A DNA stretch of 35,948 nucleotides from Pseudomonadota bacterium (GTDB lineage Bacteria > Pseudomonadota > Gammaproteobacteria > Burkholderiales > Burkholderiaceae_C), in assembly GCA_018241895.1 (NCBI GenBank), contig JAFECX010000054.1:1-35948 (forward strand), written 5' to 3'. Shown here piece after piece: positions 20,261 through 28,645 of this stretch. Within the stretch, counting starts at the first letter, position 1. Every line of letters starts with the position of its first letter. The translations under genes and the position numbers were made by a program. The notes under the pieces are model-generated. The model was not told the DNA's origin. It did not search any database and worked only from the letters and a program-made list of their open reading frames with translations.

Positions 20261-21109
20261 ATGGACACGCAACCACGGATCGAGCGCGCGACGCGGTTTC
20301 GAGCGCTGCACGACCGGCGCCGCGTGCTGCTGCTGCCCAACGCCTGGGACGCCGGCAGCGCACGCCTGTTCGACAGCCTCGGCTTCGCCGCGCTCGCGAC
20401 CACCAGCGGCGGCGTGGCGTGGTCGCTCGGCTATGCCGACGGCGAGCAGTTGCCGTTCGCCGAACTGCTGGCCGCCACCGAGCGCATGGTGCGCGTGACG
20501 GCGCTGCCGGTGAGCGTGGATTTCGAGGCCGGTTTCGGTGCGACGCCCGAGGCGGTGGCGGCGAACGTGCGCGCAATCATCGCCGCCGGCGCAGCCGGCA
20601 TCAACCTCGAAGACGGCGTGCGCCACGAGAGCCTGCGCAGCGTCGCCGATGCCGCCGCGCGCATCGCGGCCGCGCGCGAGGCCGCACGCGAGGCCGGCGT
20701 GCCGATCGTCGTCAATGCGCGCGTCGACGTCTGGATGGTCGGCGGCGAGGCGAGCGAGGCCGAACGGCTCGACGAGGCGGTGCGTCGCGCGCGCGCCTAC
20801 CTGGCCGCGGGCGCCGATTGCGTCTATCCGATCGGCCTGGCCGCGGGCGCAACCATCGCCGCGCTGGTCGAGGCCGTCGACGCGCCGCTCAACGTCGGCG
20901 CGCGGCGCGGCCTGCCCGATCTCGCCGAGCTCGGCCGCATCGGCGTGGCGCGCGTGAGCACGGCCACGCGCCTGGCCACGATGGCCTACGCCGCCGCGCG
21001 CGATGCGGCGCGCGCGCTGCAGGCGGGCGGGCGCTTCGACGGTCTCGAGACGGCGTTCGGCTACCCCGATATGCAGCGCCTGTTCGCGCGCTTTCCTAAC
21101 CCCGACTGA
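20261..21109 (+). CDS. isocitrate lyase/PEP mutase family protein
   Basis: TIM-barrel C-C or P-C lyase superfamily enzyme, 282 aa. Motifs are LLLPNAWDAGSARLFDSLGF (24-43), the TTSGGVAWSLGYADGE loop, the metal-binding strand VSVDFEAGFG with D87 and E89, and GINLEDG with E117. The KKCGH signature of true isocitrate lyase and the EDKxxPKxNS signature of PEP mutase are both absent, so it belongs to the uncharacterised, oxaloacetate-decarboxylase-like branch. The gene is followed after 11 bases by the AhpD-like gene, suggesting a two-gene operon. The substrate is unknown. Confidence 0.82.
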   Translation: MDTQPRIERATRFRALHDRRRVLLLPNAWDAGSARLFDSLGFAALATTSGGVAWSLGYADGEQLPFAELLAATERMVRVTALPVSVDFEAGFGATPEAVAANVRAIIAAGAAGINLEDGVRHESLRSVADAAARIAAAREAAREAGVPIVVNARVDVWMVGGEASEAERLDEAVRRARAYLAAGADCVYPIGLAAGATIAALVEAVDAPLNVGARRGLPDLAELGRIGVARVSTATRLATMAYAAARDAARALQAGGRFDGLETAFGYPDMQRLFARFPNPD

Positions 21110-21120
21110 AAGGACAAGTC

Positions 21121-21591
21121 ATGCAGCAACGGCTGGACTACAAGAGCGCTTCGCCCGACGCCTTCAAGGCCATGCTCGGCGTGGAGACACAGGTGCACCG
21201 CAGCGGCCTCGAGGAGTCGCTGCTCGAGCTCGTGAAGACGCGCGCGTCGCAGATCAACGGCTGCGCCTGGTGCCTGGACATGCACACCAAGGACGCGCGG
21301 GCACGCGGCGAGACCGAGCAGCGGCTGTACCTGGTCAGTGTGTGGCGCGAGGCCCCTTGCTACAGCGAGCGCGAGCGCGCCGCGCTGGCGTGGACCGAGG
21401 CGGTGACGCAGGTCGCGACGCACCAGCATGTGCCCGACGCGGTGTACACCGAGGCGCGGCGCCACTTCGACGAGAAGGCGCTCGTCGACCTGACGCTGGC
21501 CGTCATCGCCATCAACGGCTGGAACCGCCTGAACGTCGCCTTCCAGACGCCGGTCGGCGACTACGTCAGCCCGCACGCCAAGGCGCGCTGA
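21121..21591 (+). CDS. carboxymuconolactone decarboxylase/AhpD-like protein
   Basis: Small all-helical protein (156 aa) of the AhpD-like branch with a redox CxxC motif: NGCAWCLDMHTKDARARGE, C48, C51, H55. These proteins often act as alkylhydroperoxidase-type thiol peroxidases. The N-terminus LDYKSASPDAFKAMLGVE and WNRLNVAF near the C-terminus are typical. An AAAGGA site lies seven bases before the ATG. It probably shares a transcript with the upstream lyase-family gene. Confidence 0.88.
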   Translation: MQQRLDYKSASPDAFKAMLGVETQVHRSGLEESLLELVKTRASQINGCAWCLDMHTKDARARGETEQRLYLVSVWREAPCYSERERAALAWTEAVTQVATHQHVPDAVYTEARRHFDEKALVDLTLAVIAINGWNRLNVAFQTPVGDYVSPHAKAR

Positions 21592-21680
21592 GCCGGCGCC
21601 GCGCGTCCGCGCACCGTGTGCGCAAGGGTGCGGCGGCGCCGCGCGGCGGCCGCTGCAGGGGGTGCGTCGGATGCCGGGGG

Positions 21681-21701
21681 GCGGCCTGGATCGCAGGCCG
21701 C
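21681..21701. terminator. hairpin between convergent AhpD-like and hemerythrin genes
   Basis: GCGGCCT and AGGCCGC form a perfect 7-bp stem around a seven-base loop in the 149-base gap between two convergent genes. No T-run is present on either side; it is a candidate Rho-assisted bidirectional terminator. The rest of the gap is GC-rich and has no other recognisable feature. Confidence 0.35.
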
Positions 21702-21740
21702 GCCGGGGCGCCGGCCGTGGTGCACTCGCTGCGAGCGCCC

Positions 21741-22184
21741 TCAGGCGGCCAGCGCCTTGACCTCGACCAGCAGGGCGCCGGCGTCCGGCCCCATCGCGTC
21801 GTCGAGCATCGGGTACATCATCTGCTCTTCCTTCGCGTTGTGCGGCACGAGGATCTCGAGCAGCGCCTGCGAGGCGCGCTGCCACGCGCCGTTGTCGGCC
21901 GCCGTGACGGCAGCGCGCATCTCGTCGATCACGGGGCGCATCCAAACGTGCTCCTCGCGCATCTGCACGCTCGGGCCGGCCTCGCGCATGCCCGTGCGCT
22001 CTTCGAAGGCGGGAAAGAGGATGCGTTCCTCCATCTCGATGTGCTGCTCGAGCCGCTGCAGGAAGCGCGCGCCGTCGCGCGCCATCGCCGCGCCGTCGCC
22101 GGCCGCCGCCGCGGTGGACGCGCGCTCGGCGATGCCGTCGATGTCGACGTGATCGTGCTGCATGTAGGTGCTGATGGACTCCAT
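21741..22184 (-). CDS. hemerythrin HHE domain protein
   Basis: Diiron O2-binding-type four-helix bundle, 147 aa. Candidate iron ligands are H10/H12 (MQHDHVDID), H48 and E52 (EQHIEMEERILFP), H79 (REEHVWMRP), and H115 and E119 (PHNAKEEQMMYP), matching the family. It lies 77 bases after the last benzoyl-CoA reductase gene on the same strand, with GAGGAG before its ATG and no evident terminator between, so it may be the fifth gene of that operon. A role in binding or sensing O2 near an O2-labile enzyme is an inference; iron or NO handling is also possible. Confidence 0.88.
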   Translation of the reverse strand: MESISTYMQHDHVDIDGIAERASTAAAAGDGAAMARDGARFLQRLEQHIEMEERILFPAFEERTGMREAGPSVQMREEHVWMRPVIDEMRAAVTAADNGAWQRASQALLEILVPHNAKEEQMMYPMLDDAMGPDAGALLVEVKALAA

Positions 22185-22261
22185 CGGCGTGGTGCTCCTC
22201 GTGTTGGCCTGCGTCGGGCGGCGCTGTGCGCGGCCGCTGGCGTGCTCCGGACCCGCGCCGC

Positions 22262-23251
22262 TCAGGCCGCCGGCGCCGCGGCCGACTCGCCCGCGTGCAC
22301 ATGCGGCTGCGCGCCCGCTGCGTCGGCATCGGCGTGCGATGCATCGGCGCCCGCTGCGTAGCGCTTGCGCGTCATCGCCATCGCCGACCAGCGGCGCTTG
22401 GTCTGCTTCTCGCTGTCGCCTTGCTGCGCGGCGGTGGGCGGGATCGGCTTGCCCTCGGCGAGCAGCTTCTCGACGCGTCGCAGGCCGAGGTAGGCCGCAC
22501 CGTAGGCGCCGTTCAACTGGCCCAGACCGTTCGGGGCGACGTTGAACTTCGCGTCCAGCGCACGTTCGAGCGCGGTGATCATCGCCACGTTGCGCGTCAT
22601 GCCGCCGGTGAGCATGTAGCCCGGCTCGAGGCCGACGCGGCGCATGAGCTGGATCGCACGGCCGCCGAGCGAGGACATCGCACCCATCATGATGTCCTCG
22701 GCCGCGATGCCGTTGGACAGGTGGTTGATGACCTCCGACTCGGCGAACACCGCGCACACGCTGCTGATCGGCTTCGGGTTGGTCGAGCGCATCGCGTACG
22801 GTCCGATGTCCTCGGTGGTGAGGCCGAGGTAGCGCGCCGTCTTCTCGAGGAAGGCGCCGGTGCCGGCGGCGCACTTGTCGTTGAGCCGGAACGCCTTCAC
22901 GCGGCCCTGTTCGTCGACCTTGATGGCCTTGATGTCCTGCCCGCCGATGTCGAGGATCGTGCGCGTGTCGGGGAACAGGTGCACCGCGGCCTGCGCGTGC
23001 GCCGTGAGTTCGGTGATCTGCGCGTGCCGGAACGGCACCGTGTAGCGGCCGTAGCCGGTGGCGCCGACATAGGTGATGTCGCCGCGCTCGAGGCCGCAGT
23101 TCTGCAGCAGATCGTCGAACACGGCCTCGGCCGCCTGCGCCAGCTTGAAGCCGGTGCGGCGCACCGCGGTGCCGACGACCTTGCGCTCGCCGTTCAGGCA
23201 GATCGCCTTCGTGTAGGTCGATCCGATGTCGATGCCAACCACGTTGACCAT
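22262..23251 (-). CDS. bzdQ: benzoyl-CoA reductase, bzd-type, ATPase subunit Q
   Basis: One of two ASKHA-fold ATPase/electron-activator subunits that hydrolyse ATP to drive electrons into the ring-reducing subunits. GIDIGSTYTKA (6-16) and DIGGQDIKAI (101-110) are the phosphate-binding loops. C127 (NDKCAAGTG) and C166 (SSVCAVFAESE) are the expected ligands of the [4Fe-4S] cluster shared between the two ATPase subunits. The core ends near residue 268. A Lys/Arg-rich then His/Asp/Ala-rich tail (269-329, with HADADAAGAQPHVHAG) is longer than I expect for the family. It lies ten bases after bzdP; the P/Q assignment rests on gene order. Confidence 0.82.
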   Translation of the reverse strand: MVNVVGIDIGSTYTKAICLNGERKVVGTAVRRTGFKLAQAAEAVFDDLLQNCGLERGDITYVGATGYGRYTVPFRHAQITELTAHAQAAVHLFPDTRTILDIGGQDIKAIKVDEQGRVKAFRLNDKCAAGTGAFLEKTARYLGLTTEDIGPYAMRSTNPKPISSVCAVFAESEVINHLSNGIAAEDIMMGAMSSLGGRAIQLMRRVGLEPGYMLTGGMTRNVAMITALERALDAKFNVAPNGLGQLNGAYGAAYLGLRRVEKLLAEGKPIPPTAAQQGDSEKQTKRRWSAMAMTRKRYAAGADASHADADAAGAQPHVHAGESAAAPAA

Positions 23252-23261
23252 GTCCGTTCTC

Positions 23262-24074
23262 CTAGGCGAGGGCTGCGGCCGCTTCGGTGGCCGTTGCGAA
23301 TGCGTGCTCGCGCGCCACCAGCGCGGCGCCGAGCGCGCCGCAGAAATGGGCATCGGGGCTGACGTTGATCTTCATGCCCACCGCCTCCTCGATCAGCTTG
23401 ACCATCGCCACGTTGCGGCTCACGCCGCCGGTGAAGGTGACCTCGGCGTTGATGCCCACGCGCCGTGCCAGCGACACGCAGCGGCTCGTGATCGCCTGGT
23501 GCACGCCCATCAGCACGTCCTCGGGCAGGATGCCCTTGGCCAGGTGGCTGATGATCTCGGACTCGGCGAACACGGTGCAGGTGGTGGTGATGCGCACCGG
23601 GTTGCGCGAACGCAGCGCCAGCGCCCCGAGCTCGCCCAGCGGCATCTCGAGCGCATACGAGGCCGCGCCCAGGAAGCGCCCGGTGCCGGCCGCGCACTTG
23701 TCGTTCATCGTGAAGTCGGCCACCTGGCCGTCGGGCTTGACGGCGATCGCCTTCGTGTCCTGGCCGCCGATGTCGATCACCGTGCGCGTGCCGGGGAACA
23801 GCGCCACCGCGCCGCGCGCGTGGCAGCTGATCTCGGTCACCTGCTCGTGGCCGAACGAGACGTTGTAGCGCCCGTAGCCGGTGCCGGCCACGCGCACCAC
23901 CTGGTCCTCGCCGATGCCGGCGTCGGCCAGCGCGGCCTTGAACGCCTGCTCGGCGATCGTGACCATGCTCGTTTCCATGTCGAGCAGCGCACGGCCGACG
24001 ACCTTGCCGTTCTCGTCGATGACGACCGCCTTGGTCTGTGTCGAGCCGACGTCGACTCCGCCTGTGTATCTCAT
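23262..24074 (-). CDS. bzdP: benzoyl-CoA reductase, bzd-type, ATPase subunit P
   Basis: Second ASKHA ATPase subunit (270 aa). [15 protein letters not shown] (6-20) and [10 protein letters not shown] (101-110) bind ATP, with cluster ligands C127 and C166 at exactly the same positions as in the neighbouring ATPase. This indicates a heterodimeric activator, as in benzoyl-CoA reductase, in contrast to the homodimeric activator of 2-hydroxyacyl-CoA dehydratases. Both ATPases are short (270 and 329 aa), unlike the bcr type in which BcrA is about 440 aa; this supports the bzd type. The start overlaps the bzdO stop by four bases. Confidence 0.82.
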   Translation of the reverse strand: MRYTGGVDVGSTQTKAVVIDENGKVVGRALLDMETSMVTIAEQAFKAALADAGIGEDQVVRVAGTGYGRYNVSFGHEQVTEISCHARGAVALFPGTRTVIDIGGQDTKAIAVKPDGQVADFTMNDKCAAGTGRFLGAASYALEMPLGELGALALRSRNPVRITTTCTVFAESEIISHLAKGILPEDVLMGVHQAITSRCVSLARRVGINAEVTFTGGVSRNVAMVKLIEEAVGMKINVSPDAHFCGALGAALVAREHAFATATEAAAALA

Positions 24075-25429
24075 GGGTGGCTCCCGCTCTGGGTGGTTGC
24101 ATGCCGGCCGCCGGGCTGCTGCGGCGTGCCGCCGCGCTGCTGCAGCGACTCGAAGAAGGCGTCGACCCGGTTCTTGATCTGCGCGTCGGACCAGTAGCGC
24201 GGATCGATCAGGTCGGACTCGATGTACAGGCTCGGCATGCTCAGCTTCTTGTTCAGGAAGTTGCGCGTGTCGGCCATGCCCGAGGAGACGAAGCGGCAGC
24301 TCTTGATGCCGTGGAAGACGACGCCGTCGACGTCGTAGTCGTGCAGCTGCTGCTCGAGCCGCTCGTGCGAGAAGAACTGGTTCGACAGGCCCCGCTGCGC
24401 CGCCAGCGCCGTGATCTCGGCCAGGCTCTCGAGCGGGCGCGACGTGTCGTAGACCAGGTCGCCGGCGTCCATGCCGCCGGCGGCGAAGGTGAGGTAGTCG
24501 GAGTAGGCGAACACGCCGCCCCAGCTCTCGAACAGCTCGACCAGCCGGCGCATCGACACGTAGCACGGCGTGCCCGAGAACAGCAGCCGGAACTTCTCCT
24601 GCGCCACCCGGCCTTCGCCGCGCGCGACCTTGGCGCGCAGCGTCTCCTCGAGCCGGCGCATGAACTCGACGCCTTCCTCGGTGCCGCGGTAGACGTTCAT
24701 GATGCCGATGTACGTCAGGCCGTCGAGCATCGCGTTGTACGGCGCCGGGCAGGTGCGGTTGAGCGCCATCACGGCGTTCCAGTGCGCGACCATGCGGTTG
24801 ACGCGGTCCTCGACCTCGGCCAGGCGATCCATGTCGAAGCGCTTGCCGGTGATCTTCTCGCAGCGCTCGATGAGGTCGCGGAACTGCGCCTCGACCCACT
24901 GCGCGTCGCTCATGTGCTGGGCGTCGCCGCGGCGCACCTGCCAGTTGGGTCCGCGCTGGCCGGGCAGGTCGAGCACGAAGGTGGGCGTCTTGAGCATGCG
25001 CTCCCAGATCTCGCCCCACTTGATGAACGTGGCGCACATGTTCGACGCGATCGCGATGTCGGCCGTCGGGATCGTGCCCGAAGGGTGCTTCTGTTCGCGC
25101 AGGATGAGGCCGACGTCGGCCTTCACGTACGAGCACACGTCGGGCGAGTAGCCGTAATCCTCGGAGGCGCGCAGGTAGTCCTCCGAGACCTTGCGCACGC
25201 CGGTCTGCAGCGAGTTGATCTCGGGGAAGACGAGCTGGAAGTCGAAGGTGCGCAGGATCTCGATCGCGTTGCCCATCACGAACACGTTGGCCACGTGCTC
25301 GCCGCGCGGGCGCGCCTGCTCGAGCCCGGCGTACCAGGCCTTCATCAGCTTCTGCCCCTCGAGGTGGGCGTTGAACTCGTCCGTGGGCGCGGCGGCGGCC
25401 GCGGTGGTGGCGACGGTGTCGGTGCTCAT
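24071..25429 (-). CDS. bzdO: benzoyl-CoA reductase, bzd-type, subunit O
   Basis: Catalytic-module subunit (452 aa) of the 2-hydroxyacyl-CoA dehydratase D-component family, forming with BzdN the site where the aromatic ring of benzoyl-CoA is reduced to the cyclic dienoyl-CoA. Candidate [4Fe-4S] ligands are among C99 (PDVCSYVK), C132 ([10 protein letters not shown]), C289 and C378 ([10 protein letters not shown]). The C-terminal [15 protein letters not shown] and [11 protein letters not shown] are family-typical. The first 16 residues are an Ala/Thr-rich extension. It lies 13 bases after bzdN. 3-Methylbenzoyl-CoA or another aryl-CoA is a possible alternative substrate. Confidence 0.85.
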   Translation of the reverse strand: MSTDTVATTAAAAAPTDEFNAHLEGQKLMKAWYAGLEQARPRGEHVANVFVMGNAIEILRTFDFQLVFPEINSLQTGVRKVSEDYLRASEDYGYSPDVCSYVKADVGLILREQKHPSGTIPTADIAIASNMCATFIKWGEIWERMLKTPTFVLDLPGQRGPNWQVRRGDAQHMSDAQWVEAQFRDLIERCEKITGKRFDMDRLAEVEDRVNRMVAHWNAVMALNRTCPAPYNAMLDGLTYIGIMNVYRGTEEGVEFMRRLEETLRAKVARGEGRVAQEKFRLLFSGTPCYVSMRRLVELFESWGGVFAYSDYLTFAAGGMDAGDLVYDTSRPLESLAEITALAAQRGLSNQFFSHERLEQQLHDYDVDGVVFHGIKSCRFVSSGMADTRNFLNKKLSMPSLYIESDLIDPRYWSDAQIKNRVDAFFESLQQRGGTPQQPGGRHATTQSGSHP

Positions 25430-25442
25430 GGCGGGTCTCCGT

Positions 25443-26621
25443 TCAGGCGATCGCGAACAGAAGGGATTCGGCGAAGGTCTCGAGCTGCATCGCCATCTGC
25501 TCGAACGAGGTCATCTTCTCCTCGAACTCGAGCACCAGGTACTGCACGCCGACCTCGTCGAGGTGCTTGGACCAGGCGACCTGCTCGTCGAGGCCGGGCT
25601 CGCAGAACTTGGCCGCGGTGAGGATGGCGGCATCGGCGCGCGCGCCGTGCAGCATGTCCATCAGGTAGCCTTCCTTGGTCTTGCGCTCGTCGTGCTGCAC
25701 CGGGCTGGCGGCGGAGCGGTCGAGGAAGGCCTCGGCCAGCGCGCGCACCGGGTCGCCCGTCTCGTCGACGTCCTCGGTCATCCAGCGCAGGCCGATCAGG
25801 ATGTCGTCGTCGACGACGTAGCAGGTGTCGTCGAGCGCCTCGAGCATCTCGAGCGGCGGCTGCTCGCAGAAGCCGCCGACGAAGACCACGCGCGGCTTGT
25901 CCTGCGCGACGCGGTCGCGCGCGCGGATCAGCGGCAGCGCGGCCTCGAGCAGAGCGTTGTGCTCTTCGCAGGGCATGCGCGTGCGGGCGCGCAGCAGCAG
26001 ATAGCCTTCGGTGCAGCCGAGCTTCCACGGCTCGTCGCGGCGGATCGCCATCAGCTCGCGCAGCAGCTGGCGGTTGCGGTTGTAGATGCGGATGCTGCGG
26101 CTGAGCGCGGCGTCTTCGACGGCGTGGCCGACCTTCTTCTCGAACTCGCCGCGCAGGCGCTGGTACTCGGCGGCGACGAAGCGCGCGGCACCCGGCGAGT
26201 TCGGGTTCTGCGGCAGGTACAGGATCTGGCTCAGCTGCTCGGGGAAGTTGCGCCCCCAGATGCCCGACAGGTGCTTGGCGGCGTCGCAGATCGGGTGCGT
26301 GACGAAGCCCGAGAGCGTCGACAGCGACCCGTTGAGGCCCATCTCGGTGGTGGAGCGGCAGATCGAGCAGATGAACGAGCCCATGTGCGCGTCGGCCGCC
26401 TTCATCTCGAGCTTGTTGCCGCCGCCCAGCAGGTTCACCGGCAGCAGGCCGGCGGCGTGCGCGATCTCCTCCGGGAAGTAGACGGGAAAGTGGCCCAGCG
26501 TGCCGACGAACCCGGCCGGCAGCTCGGCGTCGGTGGGCACCGGCGCCTGGCGCAGGTCGTTGCAGTGTTCGAAGATGGCGCCCAGTTCGGCTTCGCGCTC
26601 GGCCTGGCTCGGTTGACTCAT
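25443..26621 (-). CDS. bzdN: benzoyl-CoA reductase, bzd-type, subunit N
   Basis: Partner catalytic subunit (392 aa), HgdB/FldC-like family, first gene of the operon. Cysteines available for cluster binding include C85 and C88 (SFICSICRSTTEMG), C112 (HPICDAAKH) and C340 (AAKFCEPGLDEQ). The GYLPVYFPEEI-like start appears as GHFPVYFPEEIAHAAGLLPVNLLGG (43-67). The ATG at 26621 is preceded by GAGGAG at seven bases, which decides the start; the open frame upstream runs through the promoter region. The enzyme class is extremely O2-sensitive and used only under anoxia, in keeping with the FNR-type box upstream. Confidence 0.87.
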   Translation of the reverse strand: MSQPSQAEREAELGAIFEHCNDLRQAPVPTDAELPAGFVGTLGHFPVYFPEEIAHAAGLLPVNLLGGGNKLEMKAADAHMGSFICSICRSTTEMGLNGSLSTLSGFVTHPICDAAKHLSGIWGRNFPEQLSQILYLPQNPNSPGAARFVAAEYQRLRGEFEKKVGHAVEDAALSRSIRIYNRNRQLLRELMAIRRDEPWKLGCTEGYLLLRARTRMPCEEHNALLEAALPLIRARDRVAQDKPRVVFVGGFCEQPPLEMLEALDDTCYVVDDDILIGLRWMTEDVDETGDPVRALAEAFLDRSAASPVQHDERKTKEGYLMDMLHGARADAAILTAAKFCEPGLDEQVAWSKHLDEVGVQYLVLEFEEKMTSFEQMAMQLETFAESLLFAIA

Positions 26622-26644
26622 CGCGGGCTCCTCGGTGCGAATTA

Positions 26645-26668
26645 CGGTATTACGGTACCGCAATACCG
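26645..26668. promoter_or_regulatory. 24-bp dyad, candidate repressor operator of the bzd operon
   Basis: CGGTATT (26645-26651), a central CGGTACCG palindrome (26653-26660) and AATACCG (26662-26668) form a dyad with 22 of 24 positions symmetric. The half-site is further repeated in direct orientation: TTACGGTA occurs twice in tandem at 26642-26649 and 26650-26657. It lies 24-47 bases before the bzdN ATG. If the FNR box works at -41.5, the dyad covers the transcription start. It does not contain the TGCA repeats described for BzdR operators, so a different regulator is expected. Confidence 0.55.
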
Positions 26669-26696
26669 ATTTGGCTCCAGAGTCTCCATGATCGCC

Positions 26697-26710
26697 TTGA
26701 TCTGTGTCAA
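26697..26710. promoter_or_regulatory. FNR/Anr-type binding site upstream of bzdN
   Basis: TTGATCTGTGTCAA matches the FNR consensus TTGAT-N4-ATCAA at nine of ten positions. It reads TTGACACAGATCAA on the bzdN strand and is centred 82 bases before the start codon. In the Azoarcus sp. CIB bzd promoter an FNR-type activator (AcpR) is known to bind at -41.5. At that spacing transcription here would begin near 26662, just inside the 24-bp dyad. The -10 that this predicts (CCAAAT, 26669-26674) is weak, as expected for an activator-dependent promoter. Confidence 0.6.
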
Positions 26711-26999
26711 GAAGCCGCCGAACGGGTGGGCCGAGGGCCGGACGGGGTCGGACGGAGCGCGGTGCCGACATCCGTGCCGGCGTTCGGTCGCGCGCTGCGG
26801 CGCCGCGCCGACCGGCGCGGGCCCCCTGCCACGCGCGCGCCGGCGCGGCGCACGCGCCGCCCATCATGCGACCTGCGGCGCCCGAGTGCAATGGAGGGCC
26901 GCGAGACCCTGTCGCCCGTGCCTCTTCCTCGGCGGCGACCGCGCGGCCCGGGCGCCGTGGGCTGCGCGCGGCGTTCGATCTGGCGCCGGGTGGCCGAGA
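26711..26999. other. GC-rich spacer without a recognisable gene
   Basis: About 290 bases between the chemoreceptor stop codon and the bzd promoter. Reading frames here are extensions of genes in other frames and match no family I recognise. A perfect 7-bp stem CCGCGCC/GGCGCGG with a four-base loop (26803-26820) could serve as a terminator for the chemoreceptor transcript, although no T-run follows on the minus strand. Confidence 0.5.
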
Positions 27000-28604
27000 T
27001 CAGGCAGCCGATGCGGCGCTGGCACCTTCGTGCGACGCGCTGCGCAACTGGAAGCGCGCGACCGAGGTCACCAGGCCGGCGGCCTGGCTGCGCAGCGTCT
27101 CGGCTGCGGCGGCGGCCTGTTCGACCAGCGCGGCATTGTGCTGCGTCGCCTGGTCGATGCCGCCGATGGTCTCGTGCACCTGCGAGATGCCCTGCGCCTG
27201 CTCGGCGGTCGCGGCATGGATGCGCGCGACGCGCTGCTCGACGCTGGTGATCGCCTCGACGACCCGGCCCATGGTCCGGCCGGCATCGGCGACATGCTGG
27301 CTGCCGTCCTCGACCTGCGCCGCCGAGGCGGCGATCAGGCTGCGGATCTCGCGCGCCGCCACCGAGCTGCGGTCGGCCAGCGTGCGCACCTCGGCCGCGA
27401 CGACGGCGAAGCCGCGGCCGAGCTCGCCCGCGCGCGCCGCCTCGACCGACGCGTTGAGCGCCAGGATGTTGGTCTGGAACGCGATCGCGTCGATCACGCC
27501 GACGATCTCCGAGATGCGCCGTGCGTGCGTCTGGATCGAGTCCATCGCCGTGGCCACGCGCTGCATCGCCTGCTGGCCCTCGCCGGCCACGGCCGAGGCG
27601 TCGGTGGCCAGCGTGCGTGCCTCGTTCGCGTTGTCCGCGCTCTGGCGGCAGGTGGCGCTCAGCAGGTCGACCGAGGCGACCGTCTGCTGCAGATTGGCCG
27701 CCTGCGCCTCGGTGCGTGCCGACAGGTCCTGGTTGCCGCTGGCGATCTCGTTGGAGGCGCCGGCAATGTGTTCGGCGGCGCCGCGGATGTCGCCGACGAT
27801 CGCCGACAGGCTGGTCGTCACCGAGCCCAAGGCCGTGAGCATGCGGGCCGTGGCGTCGCTGCCCTCCACCTCGACGCTGACGCTCAGGTCGCCGTCGGCG
27901 ACGGCGCGCGCCACCGCTTCGGCGCGCGAGATCGGGCGCGCGATGCTGCGCACCGCGAGCCAGGTGGCTGCGATGCCGAGGGCCAGCGCGCACGTGAGCG
28001 CGATCCACAGCGTGCGGCGTGCCAGCGTGGCGTGGGCCAGCGCGCTGCCGAAGTCCTCGCTGCTGGCGCGGCGCGTGCTCGAGACGATCGTGTCGAGCCG
28101 CTCGCTCAGGCCCTTGAAGTCGTCCTCCATGGTCGTCATGACGAACGCCGCCGAGGCCAGCCCGGCGCTCTTCATGTCGATCGACTCGAGCGCGCTGCGC
28201 GCGAACTTGTCGTAGATCGGCAGCAGGGCGGCGAAGGCGCGCCTGCCCTCGTCGTCGAGTGCCGGGTTGGCCGCCTGGGCCGCGATCGACTCGCGCACCG
28301 CCTTGGCGTGGCGTGCGGCGGCGGCATCGACCGCCGCCACCACGTCGGCCTTGAACGAGGCGCCCTCCCACGCGATGCTGCGCAGCACCATGGTGTTCAG
28401 GCCTTCGACGCCGGCCTTGATCTGCCGTGCCGTCTCGTAGGCGGGCAGGCGCACCTGCTCGACCTGCGTCATGGCGGACTCGGTGCGCGCCAGGCTCAGG
28501 TGCACGACGACGGCGACGGCGCACAGGCACAGCAGCGTGACCGCGGGCGCGATCGCGATCTTGGTGCCCAGCGCAAGGCGCCCGAGCAGGGAGTGGATGT
28601 TCAT
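27000..28604 (-). CDS. methyl-accepting chemotaxis protein
   Basis: Transmembrane chemoreceptor, 534 aa. TM1 about 17-39, a periplasmic four-helix-bundle-like region 40-196, TM2 about 198-218, HAMP about 218-270, then a long coiled-coil signalling domain. The hairpin tip is intact ([40 protein letters not shown], starting near residue 365), so coupling to CheA/CheW is expected. There is no C-terminal CheR/CheB-binding pentapeptide. The gene follows a secreted Cache-domain gene by 41 bases and lies just upstream of the benzoyl-CoA reductase operon. The ligand cannot be read from sequence. Confidence 0.92.
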   Translation of the reverse strand: MNIHSLLGRLALGTKIAIAPAVTLLCLCAVAVVVHLSLARTESAMTQVEQVRLPAYETARQIKAGVEGLNTMVLRSIAWEGASFKADVVAAVDAAAARHAKAVRESIAAQAANPALDDEGRRAFAALLPIYDKFARSALESIDMKSAGLASAAFVMTTMEDDFKGLSERLDTIVSSTRRASSEDFGSALAHATLARRTLWIALTCALALGIAATWLAVRSIARPISRAEAVARAVADGDLSVSVEVEGSDATARMLTALGSVTTSLSAIVGDIRGAAEHIAGASNEIASGNQDLSARTEAQAANLQQTVASVDLLSATCRQSADNANEARTLATDASAVAGEGQQAMQRVATAMDSIQTHARRISEIVGVIDAIAFQTNILALNASVEAARAGELGRGFAVVAAEVRTLADRSSVAAREIRSLIAASAAQVEDGSQHVADAGRTMGRVVEAITSVEQRVARIHAATAEQAQGISQVHETIGGIDQATQHNAALVEQAAAAAETLRSQAAGLVTSVARFQLRSASHEGASAASAA

Positions 28605-28645
28605 GGCTGGAGCGGACGAGTCGCGATGCCGGGCGCCCTGACGGT

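Noticed and set aside
20261..21109. True isocitrate lyase (aceA) or PEP mutase
   Set aside because: The diagnostic KKCGH and EDKxxPKxNS motifs are missing and the protein is only 282 aa, so only the superfamily name is supported.
22262..24074. bcr-type (Thauera) benzoyl-CoA reductase naming bcrCBAD
   Set aside because: BcrA is about 440 aa and carries a long extension; both ATPases here are short (270 and 329 aa), fitting the bzd type.
22262..26621. Assignment as a 2-hydroxyglutaryl- or (R)-2-hydroxyacyl-CoA dehydratase system
   Set aside because: Those systems use one homodimeric activator ATPase. Here two different ATPase genes lie in one operon with two D-component subunits in the order known for bzdNOPQ. 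The substrate being benzoyl-CoA rather than a methylbenzoyl-CoA remains unproven.
26705..26710. TTGACA on the minus strand as a normal -35 box for bzdN
   Set aside because: At spacings of 16-18 bp the -10 positions read TGGAGA, GGAGAC and GAGACT, none of which resembles TATAAT. The hexamer is better explained as half of the FNR-type palindrome.
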